From an uncultured SAR116 cluster alpha proteobacterium (GTDB lineage: Bacteria > Pseudomonadota > Alphaproteobacteria > Puniceispirillales > Puniceispirillaceae), in contig CACOCY010000007.1 of NCBI GenBank assembly GCA_902625725.1, positions 1-64,000 of the forward strand: a stretch of 64,000 nucleotides of DNA, read 5' to 3'. Both the position numbers and the translations under genes were made by a program. The notes below the pieces were generated by a model that saw only the letters and a program-made list of their open reading frames with translations, was not told the origin of the DNA and searched no databases. Within the stretch, counting starts at the first letter, position 1. Every line of letters begins with the position of its first letter. Positions 9,591-17,538 of the stretch are shown piece by piece.

Positions 9591-10571
9591 ATGATAATTA
9601 CTTCTGCTTACAAAGAAAAAATAATAGAACGTGCTGGCTTAGCATTGAGACAGGGTAAATTGGTAATATTTCCAACTGAAACAGTTTATGGGATTGGAGC
9701 AGCTGCAAAAAATTCAAATGCTGTTGCAAAGTTATATGAGGTAAAGAATAGACCCAGTTTCAACCCACTTATTGTTCATTGTGCAAACCAAGAAATGGCA
9801 TTTAAGCTTGTTAAAGTAACTAAACTTGCCAAAAAGCTTAGTGATGCTTTTTGGCCCGGCCCAATGAGCCTTGTTCTTACATGCCTTGAAAACAGTCCCG
9901 TTTGCCCCCTTGCAAGAGCTGGACTAGATAGTATAGCTTTGAGAATCCCTGCAAATCCAATATGCAAGCAGTTATTAGAGGTTGCGGGTATACCTATTGT
10001 CGCGCCATCTGCAAATCTCAGCGGTGAATTAAGTCCAACAGATGTTAAACATCTGAAAAATGAAATTGTTAAACATTGCGCTGAAGTAATTGATGCTGGC
10101 AGATGCAGCAAAGGAATTGAGTCTACTATCGTAGATGCACGTAATGAGATACCTGTTATTCTTCGCCCAGGCCCAATAACTGAAGAAGATATTAAAACTC
10201 AGATTAATATGCAATGCTTCCATTCTAATCAATCACAATTAGATAGTCCAATATCGCCTGGGCAACTTGCCAGCCATTATGCTCCATCGGCAAAGCTAAG
10301 ACTAAATGCAACTCAAAAAAAACAAGGAGAAGTCTTTATTGGTTTCAACTCTCCAAATGCTGATTTTAATTTAACAGAAACTGGAGATCTTTTGGAATCA
10401 GCTGCAAATTTATTTGACATGCTACATATGGCTGATAAACAAAACCCAGTTAGGATAGCAGTTGCTCCTATTCCAAATGACGGCATTGGAGAGGCTATAA
10501 ATGAGCGGCTAGCTCGCGCTGCAGCTCCAAGAGATAACCTAATAAAAAACCCTGAGGAATACAAAACTTAA
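9591..10571 (+). CDS. tsaC: L-threonylcarbamoyladenylate synthase (Sua5/YwlC type)
   Basis: Makes threonylcarbamoyl-AMP from threonine, bicarbonate and ATP for the universal t6A37 tRNA modification. The N-terminal YrdC domain has FPTETVYGIGA near residue 25, the KxRP segment VKNRPSFNPLIVH and VAPSANLSG near 145. The 326-residue length includes the C-terminal Sua5 domain, joined by the linker SPGQLASHYAP. The stop codon is directly followed by the ATG of the next gene (10572), so the two are co-transcribed. Confidence 0.94.
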   Translation: MIITSAYKEKIIERAGLALRQGKLVIFPTETVYGIGAAAKNSNAVAKLYEVKNRPSFNPLIVHCANQEMAFKLVKVTKLAKKLSDAFWPGPMSLVLTCLENSPVCPLARAGLDSIALRIPANPICKQLLEVAGIPIVAPSANLSGELSPTDVKHLKNEIVKHCAEVIDAGRCSKGIESTIVDARNEIPVILRPGPITEEDIKTQINMQCFHSNQSQLDSPISPGQLASHYAPSAKLRLNATQKKQGEVFIGFNSPNADFNLTETGDLLESAANLFDMLHMADKQNPVRIAVAPIPNDGIGEAINERLARAAAPRDNLIKNPEEYKT

Positions 10572-12008
10572 ATGGCAAACGAATTTTTAAAAAAAGTAAA
10601 TGCTCAAATAAACGGGGCAATTATCATTTCGGATGAAAAACTAATGGAGCCATATTTAATAGATTGGCGGGAAAACTTTAGAGGACGTGCAAGAGCGATA
10701 TTGACGCCAACGGATACTCAGATGGTGTCGACCATTATGCGGATTGCAGATGAAGAAAAGCAAATCATTGTACCTCAGGGAGGAAATACCGGTTTAGTTG
10801 GCGGGGGCATCCCAGACCAAACTGGTGAAAGTATCGTTCTAAGCCTCAAAAAAATGAACTCGATTATTGATTTTTCTCCAAAAAACAGAACAATCACCGT
10901 TCAAGCTGGTTGTATATTACAACATATTCATGACGTGGTAGAAAACGAAAACTTATACTTTCCATTAAGCTTAGCCGCCAAAGGTAGTTGCACAATTGGC
11001 GGGAATCTTGCAACAAATGCTGGCGGTTTAAATGTACTGAGATACGGATCGATGAGAGAGCAATGTCTGGGTCTTGAGATCGTGCTTGCTGATGGCACCA
11101 TTCTTAATGAACTTATGCCTCTTCTAAAGAATAATACTGGCTATGATTTAAAAAATTTATTTATTGGGTCCGAGGGAACACTAGGTATTATTACAGGAGC
11201 CTGTTTAAAATTAGTTTCAAAGCCAAGTACAAGAGCAACCTCTATCGCTGTAACGGACAAGTTTGAGCATGCTTTGGTATTACTAGATAGACTGCAACAC
11301 CACTCTGGTGATCAGGTTGAATCATTTGAAATCATGCCAAAAACATTATTAGACATTATTTACAAACAATTTCCAGATATTTCTCAGCCTATCAAACCAG
11401 AAACTGGTTTTATTTTATTTATAGAGATAAGCTCGTCTAAATTCGACGATTTGAGAAGTAACAAAATAGGACAATCAAGTTTACAGAATATTATGGAATA
11501 TTTTTTAGAAACTGCATTAAATGATAATCTTATTTCAAACGCTGTTGTTGCTTCAAATGCGAAGCAGAGAGAAGCTTTCTGGACCATACGCGAGAATGCA
11601 CCACTGGCGACTAAACGAGAATCATGGCCTGTTAACACTGATATTTCGGTTCGAAGAGACAAACTCGCTCAATTTTATTATCATGCTTCTGTTGAGGTAG
11701 CAAAAATTTGCAAAAATAGTCGAATTTGCGGGTATGGCCATATTGGTGACGGCAATTTGCACTTTAATGTTGTTGAATCTGAGGACGGTGACCCAAATTG
11801 GAAAGATAAAAGACAATCAATATTAACAGCAATCTATAGTTCTTTGGAAGAATTTGGAGGCTCTATCAGTGCTGAGCACGGAATAGGACAGCTTAAGACA
11901 GACCAACTTATAGAAACCAAGAACCCAACTTACTATAGAATGATGACACTAATTAAAAATAATTTTGATCCTAAAAACATTCTTAATCCAAATAGAATAA
12001 TAAAATAA
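10572..12008 (+). CDS. FAD-linked D-2-hydroxyacid dehydrogenase (D2HGDH/GlcD-like)
   Basis: Flavin oxidoreductase of the FAD_binding_4 / FAD-oxidase_C family that oxidises a D-2-hydroxyacid such as D-2-hydroxyglutarate or D-lactate. The FAD-binding part shows VPQGGNTGLVGGG (about 66-78), GGNLATNAGGLNVLRYG and LFIGSEGTLGIIT. The C-terminal part has the metal-site wording GYGHIGDGNLHFNV and ISAEHGIGQ. Of the family, the D-2-hydroxyglutarate dehydrogenase branch fits best, but the substrate cannot be fixed from sequence. It starts on the base after the tsaC stop codon; a DUF924 gene follows 15 bases later. Confidence 0.85.
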   Translation: MANEFLKKVNAQINGAIIISDEKLMEPYLIDWRENFRGRARAILTPTDTQMVSTIMRIADEEKQIIVPQGGNTGLVGGGIPDQTGESIVLSLKKMNSIIDFSPKNRTITVQAGCILQHIHDVVENENLYFPLSLAAKGSCTIGGNLATNAGGLNVLRYGSMREQCLGLEIVLADGTILNELMPLLKNNTGYDLKNLFIGSEGTLGIITGACLKLVSKPSTRATSIAVTDKFEHALVLLDRLQHHSGDQVESFEIMPKTLLDIIYKQFPDISQPIKPETGFILFIEISSSKFDDLRSNKIGQSSLQNIMEYFLETALNDNLISNAVVASNAKQREAFWTIRENAPLATKRESWPVNTDISVRRDKLAQFYYHASVEVAKICKNSRICGYGHIGDGNLHFNVVESEDGDPNWKDKRQSILTAIYSSLEEFGGSISAEHGIGQLKTDQLIETKNPTYYRMMTLIKNNFDPKNILNPNRIIK

Positions 12009-12023
12009 CGGGAACCTGCTTTG

Positions 12024-12581
12024 ATGCACTCAAATTCAATATCGACTAAGGAGGATGTTATTGCGTTTTGGTTTGAAGAGATATCGCCAGAGGCTTGGTT
12101 CAAGAAAGATAAAGAATTTGATAAAATGCTCACAGAAAGGGCGAATGCAATCGTTAGAAAAGCATTAAATGGGCAGCTAGACAACTGGTCTGAATCGGCT
12201 GAAGGTGCTGTTGGATTAGTTATTTTATTGGACCAATTTACTCGAAATATATTCAGAGACACCCCTCAAGCATTTTCAGGCGATGAAATGGCACTTGTGA
12301 TTAGTCTAAAAGCATCTGATAGCGGCTGGTTTGCTGGCTTGTCTAATATGTTTAAGCAGTTTTTGTTAATGCCGATGATGCATAGTGAGGATATTTTTAT
12401 ACAAGAAAGGTCTCTTCCATTGTTCAAACTACATACTAATGAGCTTACTTATAATTACGCAATAAAACACAGAAACATTATTGCAAAGTTTGGAAGGTTC
12501 CCTCACCGAAACGCTCTGTTAGGGAGACCAAGCACGAAGGAGGAATTGGTATTTCTGACGCAACCCGGATCTACATTTTGA
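12024..12581 (+). CDS. DUF924 family protein
   Basis: About 185 residues, soluble and all-helical in appearance; function unknown, although the family is widespread in proteobacteria. Family wording seen: FWFEEISPEAWFKKD near the N-terminus, ILLDQFTRNIFRDTPQAF in the middle, FLLMPMMHSED, and IAKFGRFPHRNALLGR near the C-terminus. An in-frame TTG lies one codon before the ATG at 12024; the ATG is chosen. It ends the tsaC / dehydrogenase operon, and its 3' end almost touches that of the convergent glycosyltransferase gene (3 bases). Confidence 0.9.
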   Translation: MHSNSISTKEDVIAFWFEEISPEAWFKKDKEFDKMLTERANAIVRKALNGQLDNWSESAEGAVGLVILLDQFTRNIFRDTPQAFSGDEMALVISLKASDSGWFAGLSNMFKQFLLMPMMHSEDIFIQERSLPLFKLHTNELTYNYAIKHRNIIAKFGRFPHRNALLGRPSTKEELVFLTQPGSTF

Positions 12582-12584
12582 AGA

Positions 12585-13529
12585 CTATAAGCCACCAATC
12601 TGACGCATTTTACCAATAACCTCTTCAATTGTTATAGCCTGAATATCGGTCTTATATATATGCCCTGCAGCGTCTCCTATTGGTGCAGACATTTTAGGAT
12701 TTGTATCTGCACCCATTAGCATGAGAGTTGGAACACCAACACCTGCGGCAAGAAAAGTAGGTCCGGTGTCGTTTCCCACAACACACCGAGCATCAGCAAA
12801 GATTTGTGCTAATTCAACTAGATTAGTTTTATCCACGAGACTCATTGCAGCTTTGCTTAACCTGCAAATTTGTTTTGCAATTGAGATCTCTGTTTTGGTA
12901 CCTACAAGGTAAGGATAAAACCCAAGCTTAAAAATCTGGTCGGAAAGCTCAGCATATTTTTCAGCAGACCATCTCTTGCTTAGTTTTTTCGAGGAAGATC
13001 CAGGTATAATCACACAATATGGCTTATGCAGTGTAAACGGCGCTTTTTGATTGTTGGTCAGCCAAGCCAAATTAGCCTTAAACTCGGAGGCCCCTGCATG
13101 TTTAACTGCCTCTAACATTCGGTCTCTATTATTAAAATCTTTAAGATTTGGCATCGGATGGCTGCACCCCTGCACCGTCCCAAACCATTTACCCCCAGTT
13201 TTTTTATAAAACCAATTAAAATAAACGCTTGTTCGTTTAGAACATTGCAAATCAATTACAGCAGTCCAATTTTTTTGAAAATGTTTTCGTATTTTAAATA
13301 TTTTTTGAATATTATAGATTGGTGGTCTATCGTCAATTATGACTTTGTCAAAATATGGCATTAAACTGACTAATGAAGCAAATGCCGGACTCGTAAGCAA
13401 TGTTATTTTAGCTGATGGAAAACTTGATCTAAGACTTTCATAAGCATCTAATCCCTGAATAATATCACCCAGAGCTCCATGTTTAATGATCAAATAGTTA
13501 TTATTGTTTAAATCATCCTCGTTATTCAT
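12585..13529 (-). CDS. Glycosyltransferase family 9 (heptosyltransferase-like)
   Basis: GT-B fold transferase of the ADP-heptose:LPS heptosyltransferase family, which adds sugars to the LPS inner core at the cytoplasmic face of the inner membrane. Seen: the N-terminal KHGALGDIIQGLDAYESLR loop, VIIPGSSSKKLSKRWSAEKYAEL in the middle, and VGNDTGPTFLAAGVGVPTLMLMGADTNP in the nucleotide-sugar site. The donor sugar is not certain. It is divergent from lptD (119 bases), consistent with a role in LPS. Confidence 0.88.
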   Translation of the reverse strand: MNNEDDLNNNNYLIIKHGALGDIIQGLDAYESLRSSFPSAKITLLTSPAFASLVSLMPYFDKVIIDDRPPIYNIQKIFKIRKHFQKNWTAVIDLQCSKRTSVYFNWFYKKTGGKWFGTVQGCSHPMPNLKDFNNRDRMLEAVKHAGASEFKANLAWLTNNQKAPFTLHKPYCVIIPGSSSKKLSKRWSAEKYAELSDQIFKLGFYPYLVGTKTEISIAKQICRLSKAAMSLVDKTNLVELAQIFADARCVVGNDTGPTFLAAGVGVPTLMLMGADTNPKMSAPIGDAAGHIYKTDIQAITIEEVIGKMRQIGGL

Positions 13530-13648
13530 TAATCAAACTTAATTTGTTTTTATGTCCAAGTGAATTTACAATGTAGGTTACTAGATGGTAGCTATATTAA
13601 ATACATATCATCTTAATTTTAATTTAACGAGCTAATTGAATTATTTAC

Positions 13649-15817
13649 ATGATTTCCTCAAGAATAAAAAATCATTATGTAAGATTTATATTTTTCATTC
13701 TCATGTTCACTAATGTAATTTCCATATCCCGTGGACAAGATGTTGATATCATATCAAATACAACAGAGGTGATTTTTGAAGCTGATATGATAGAGATTAA
13801 TCAAAAAGAAAGTATAATAATAGCAGAGGACAACGTACTTTTTGAGCAAGGGCAATACAAATTAAGAGCAGATAAAATTATTTATAATCAGGCAACTAAT
13901 AAGGGTAATGCTTATGGCAATGTTATAATCACAACGGCAGACGGTATAAAAACAAAAGCAGATGAGATACAACTAAATGAAAATTTTAAACATATTATTG
14001 CTTCACCGTTATTAACCGAACTTTCTGATGGTAGCCGTTTTACAGCTCTGAGTGGTGAGAGGAAAGAAGGGGCCAAGGCTGTTTACACAAATGGTAAATT
14101 CTCTCCGTGTATTTGCGATTTTGAGGCGGGAGAAACACCAATTTGGGATTTGCGCTCCAGTAAAATTCACCATGATTATCAAACTAACACCATACGACAT
14201 GAAAATGTACGAATGCACATATTAGGTTTACCATTTGTTTTCTTACCGTGGATAGCACATCCAGATCCTTCTGTAAGTCGGCGCAGTGGCTTACTTATGC
14301 CCGATGTCGAGTTTTCAGAAGACTTGGGAACAGTTGTCAATTCACCAATATTTGTAGTTTTAGATGAAACAAGTGATATAGAATTTCGTCCGAAACTGAC
14401 TGCAAATCGTGGAAATGTGCTGGAAACGAGATACCGAAAATTATGGGATAAGACTGACCTGAAAGGTTCTATCTTCACCGGTTATGTCTCCACTTTTGAC
14501 AAAAACCGAGAGGCCGTATCAGCTATAAATATGGAAATGGACTCTACCATTCAAAACAACTGGGAAGTAGATCTGGATTTAAAAAGAAGCTCGCAAGACA
14601 CTTTCCTGAGGAGGTATGACTTTAACGATGAAACTTCTTTAAAATCACAATTTAGTGGGGAAAAAACGACAACCCAAAGCTATTACCATGTTGAGTTCTC
14701 TGAGGTGCAAAATTTAACAGATTCCTCCAACGAACTTAATTCGCCAATTATGCTACCGTCAATAACTTTTGAAAGAACTGGAGAAGGATTTATTGAAGGT
14801 CGGTCTCTTAAAACAAAAATGCACGCTAATCATGTTTTGCATGATCTAGGACACGATGTTTCTAGATGGAATATTCAGCAGACTAGTATTAACTCACATG
14901 AAAATAATTTTGGCGTATTTGAAAATGAGTTTGGATATTTAGGTAGTTTTTATTATGTAAGCAAACGTAACGACGGTTTTACAAATACAGGGGCAGTCAC
15001 AAGAGCAAATATCCATGCTTCTGCGGGCTGGAGAAGGTATTATAATTATATTATAAATGAAAATTCGTTAATTATTGAACCCAAAATCAAAACCACTTTT
15101 ATAGGCGGTGATGATAAAAATAATGATATACCAAATAGAGATTCAGCTGATTTTCGAATAGACTCTGCTAATATGTTTTTAACAAATAGATTTCAGGGTT
15201 ATGACTATATTCTCCCCGGGGCGAGAGCAGACGTTGGATTATCAGCATTTACAAATTCTCAACTTCTCGGCTCATTGCATGGCTTTGCTGGTGTTTCGAG
15301 AAGACATACCGGTGAAGTGCCTTCTGGTCTTACAGCGGGCAAGGATACTGACCTATCTGATTATGTCGCTACTGTGTCTGCAGAAAAAGATGACCTATAT
15401 ACATTTAGCTGGTCTGGTCGAATTAATTCAACATCATCAAAGCTTGACGAGTCTCGAACTAAATTAAGCGCTGCACTTTTAAACGCACAACTCACAATAG
15501 CACATACACAACTTACTAAAAACTATTTTACTTCCGCTGAAAGTGATTTAGAGGAGGCTACTATATTAATATCTCAAAGTCTAAATAGTGGTGTAAATCT
15601 AAGCGCCTCTCAAAATTGGGATTTATCAAATAGCATGGTAAGCAGAGATAAATCGTCCTTTATTATATCATGGTCAGATGGCCTTCAGGATTGTTTAACA
15701 TTATCTCTGCGCTATAATCGGGATCCAGCACGTGATAGAGATATAAAAATTTCAGAGACTTATCAGCTTTTATTGAATTTTAAGTATTTAGGGGGAGTAC
15801 CTTATGATAGTAATTAA
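13649..15817 (+). CDS. lptD: LPS-assembly outer-membrane protein LptD
   Basis: Outer-membrane barrel that, with LptE, inserts LPS into the outer leaflet. A basic, hydrophobic signal peptide covers about residues 1-29 (cleavage near SRGQ). An OstA/LptA-like jellyroll follows (about 40-150, EADMIEINQKES to DGIKTKADEIQL), then the long barrel with the diagnostic stretches LPFVFLPWIAHPDPSVSRRSG-like and SGLLMPDVEFSEDLG. A CIC cysteine pair sits at the jellyroll/barrel junction and a lone cysteine in DGLQDCLTL near the C-terminus, which could form the family's inter-domain disulfides. Length 722. Confidence 0.93.
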   Translation: MISSRIKNHYVRFIFFILMFTNVISISRGQDVDIISNTTEVIFEADMIEINQKESIIIAEDNVLFEQGQYKLRADKIIYNQATNKGNAYGNVIITTADGIKTKADEIQLNENFKHIIASPLLTELSDGSRFTALSGERKEGAKAVYTNGKFSPCICDFEAGETPIWDLRSSKIHHDYQTNTIRHENVRMHILGLPFVFLPWIAHPDPSVSRRSGLLMPDVEFSEDLGTVVNSPIFVVLDETSDIEFRPKLTANRGNVLETRYRKLWDKTDLKGSIFTGYVSTFDKNREAVSAINMEMDSTIQNNWEVDLDLKRSSQDTFLRRYDFNDETSLKSQFSGEKTTTQSYYHVEFSEVQNLTDSSNELNSPIMLPSITFERTGEGFIEGRSLKTKMHANHVLHDLGHDVSRWNIQQTSINSHENNFGVFENEFGYLGSFYYVSKRNDGFTNTGAVTRANIHASAGWRRYYNYIINENSLIIEPKIKTTFIGGDDKNNDIPNRDSADFRIDSANMFLTNRFQGYDYILPGARADVGLSAFTNSQLLGSLHGFAGVSRRHTGEVPSGLTAGKDTDLSDYVATVSAEKDDLYTFSWSGRINSTSSKLDESRTKLSAALLNAQLTIAHTQLTKNYFTSAESDLEEATILISQSLNSGVNLSASQNWDLSNSMVSRDKSSFIISWSDGLQDCLTLSLRYNRDPARDRDIKISETYQLLLNFKYLGGVPYDSN

Positions 15818-16029
15818 CCAACTAATTTTTCATATGTGGTAGGATTATTTTACCAAATCTATTATAACTGAAGCTGGCAATAACCTTTTTTGATATAGAA
15901 CAATTCCTCTGTCTCATAACTTATTTATATTATCTTTTGGGAAGATTTATTTTTTCTAAGCAAAAATAAAAGCACGAATAATTTCACAGATACAATAAAA
16001 TATCATATTTTTAGTATATTAACAGATTT

Positions 16030-16410
16030 ATGATAACATCCTTTGGACATTACTCTACAGTAGACAAGGTTGGTTGTACTGACGCAAGATTAAACACACA
16101 CTTTTTCTTCCGTTTTACTATCACTCAAAGAACTCCACACTTAAATGTTCCACAGTACTCAGAATATCAATTCTTTCTATATGAGACAATTACTGAACAA
16201 ATAAAAGAGGGAAAGACCTTTAACCAAATTGCAGAGTGGTTAAATGAAGAGGGTTATCTATCCGTTCGTGGAAAGAATTTTAGAGGCACACATACTCATT
16301 CCATAGTGAAGAAGGAAAGACTGAAAGATAAAAAATTAGAAAGAGACTATCCAGAGGTTCGTTCTGATTTTGGGTTAGAGATAAATGATAAAACAATTTT
16401 GAATAATTAA
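16030..16410 (+). CDS. Hypothetical protein with recombinase-like helical segment
   Basis: 126 residues. I cannot assign a function. Residues about 50-95 (ITEQIKEGKTFNQIAEWLN, then EGYLSVRGKNFRG and HSIVKKERLKDKK) resemble the helix-turn-helix that follows the catalytic domain in large serine recombinases, where a short repeat unit chooses when a wordy motif of this type is used; no catalytic domain is present here. The first 45 residues (aromatic and Thr rich) match nothing I know. No clear Shine-Dalgarno precedes the ATG at 16030. It is convergent with the next gene, 3 bases between ends. Confidence 0.55.
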   Translation: MITSFGHYSTVDKVGCTDARLNTHFFFRFTITQRTPHLNVPQYSEYQFFLYETITEQIKEGKTFNQIAEWLNEEGYLSVRGKNFRGTHTHSIVKKERLKDKKLERDYPEVRSDFGLEINDKTILNN

Positions 16411-16413
16411 TAA

Positions 16414-16881
16414 TTAAACTATTTGCTTAACATTTTCTTTCATCTCATTAGTTATAGGCAAATTCCACTTATTTTCTGGAGGTTTCATTTTTCTGAAACG
16501 GAGAAAATCTTTCCAAGTTAACTCGTAAATTTCCTTTAGGGTATAATCTTTATTAAAAATAACCAAAATCAAATACTCAAAATGGACTATAACGTCATCT
16601 TCATTTGGTAGAAAAGCAAAAACACTAGTACCTTTTCCAGATGTTGATTCGATGGCATATCTCTCACCCTTTATGCTTATGGCATCAACATTTTTTGTAC
16701 TTTTAAGATTTAGTTGTAACTGAGGTAGTTGAGAATTTTTCTTATACTCACTTGCAGCAATGAACTCACCCAGTTCACCAATTAAGTTATTTGTCCTTAT
16801 TATTTCTCTTCTTTTTAATTCTTTCAATAATTTTGGATACAAACTTATTAATTCATCATTATCTAAATCTTCTAAATTCAT
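16414..16881 (-). CDS. Hypothetical protein, possible nuclease-like fold
   Basis: 155 residues from the ATG at 16881; an in-frame TTG lies at 16896 but has no better ribosome site. The protein begins with an acidic helix (LEDLDNDELISLYPKLLKELKRRE), then NLIGELGEFIAASEYK and a beta-rich core with VDAISIKGERYAIESTSGKG and HFEYLILVIFNKDYTLKEIYEL. The order of helix, Glu, then Asp and a downstream acidic/Lys strand recalls PD-(D/E)XK-like proteins of the DUF6998 kind, but the match is by eye and weak. A 23-codon ORF precedes it by 20 bases. No methyltransferase or other restriction gene is nearby. Confidence 0.6.
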   Translation of the reverse strand: MNLEDLDNDELISLYPKLLKELKRREIIRTNNLIGELGEFIAASEYKKNSQLPQLQLNLKSTKNVDAISIKGERYAIESTSGKGTSVFAFLPNEDDVIVHFEYLILVIFNKDYTLKEIYELTWKDFLRFRKMKPPENKWNLPITNEMKENVKQIV

Positions 16882-16901
16882 ATTCTTGCGTACCAACAGC
16901 G

Positions 16902-16973
16902 CTACTCAACAGTATCATTTGCGCGGTGTAATGCAGTAAGTTCTTCTGCTGACCTATCATACAATTTTACCAT
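16902..16973 (-). CDS. Possible small ORF, 23 aa
   Basis: Minus-strand ATG at 16973 to TAG at 16902 encodes MVKLYDRSAEELTALHRAND plus three residues. The composition is protein-like (amphipathic, charged helix) rather than the Lys/Asn/Ile-rich noise typical of this AT-rich DNA. It ends 20 bases upstream of the gene at 16881. It may be a small protein, a leader for that gene or a gene remnant; an in-frame stop lies two codons before the ATG. No strong ribosome site is seen. Confidence 0.3.
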   Translation of the reverse strand: MVKLYDRSAEELTALHRANDTVE

Positions 16974-17012
16974 TACTTACTGTCGCCCACCCGTTACTGT
17001 TCCTAAATATTC

Positions 17013-17375
17013 TCAATAGCAGAGGACGCTATCTGATTTAATTGACTCTTCAACAAGTTTATCAGGCATAGCAAACTCTGCTTTATACCCATCAAGAAGT
17101 GTCTCATCGTAACCCCTTGCCTTAGCGGACATTCCTGAGACAAATATGTTTGCATTTGTATTCTTTAAATTTTCCAGATGTTCATATAAATCTCCAGTAC
17201 CCTGACCTATTATTTCACCAGCACTTTTGCAACTTAGAATGTGAACACCGTCTGCCGCGAGAAAAAGAGTTACTTCGTGCCCACTTTTTTCTGCTGCAAG
17301 AGCAACCATTAAACCTAATGTTACTTTATTTTTGAATTTCAAATCGCTATGTATATGAACGAGTACTTTAGACAT
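17013..17375 (-). CDS. DsrE/DsrF-like family protein
   Basis: 120 residues with the DsrE-like alpha/beta fold: MSKVLVHIHSDLKFKNKVTLGLMVALAAEKSGHE-type N-terminus, FLAADGVHILSC, and IFVSGMSAKARGY. Family members are small cytoplasmic proteins linked to persulfide (sulfane sulfur) relay, such as DsrE and TusD, although many are uncharacterised. Cysteines are at about 49 and 119, so a thiol function is possible but not shown. AAGGAG lies about 8 bases before the ATG. It is a stand-alone gene; no tus, dsr or sox partners are adjacent. Confidence 0.82.
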   Translation of the reverse strand: MSKVLVHIHSDLKFKNKVTLGLMVALAAEKSGHEVTLFLAADGVHILSCKSAGEIIGQGTGDLYEHLENLKNTNANIFVSGMSAKARGYDETLLDGYKAEFAMPDKLVEESIKSDSVLCY

Positions 17376-17538
17376 TAATCTCTCCTTAAATTTTTTTAAA
17401 TAATTTCATAGTTCTTTTTTGAACTGTTTCAACCCGACAAGTCATTAAGAAAATCTATTTGCTATTATCAGAAACGCATACCTATAGAAACATTTACCCT
17501 ATCACTCTTTTGGGTAAAAACACAATAAAATCAGTTAT

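Noticed and set aside
15831-15860. TGGTA...TACCA inverted repeat after lptD as a terminator
   Set aside because: Five base pairs, no following T-run; too weak.
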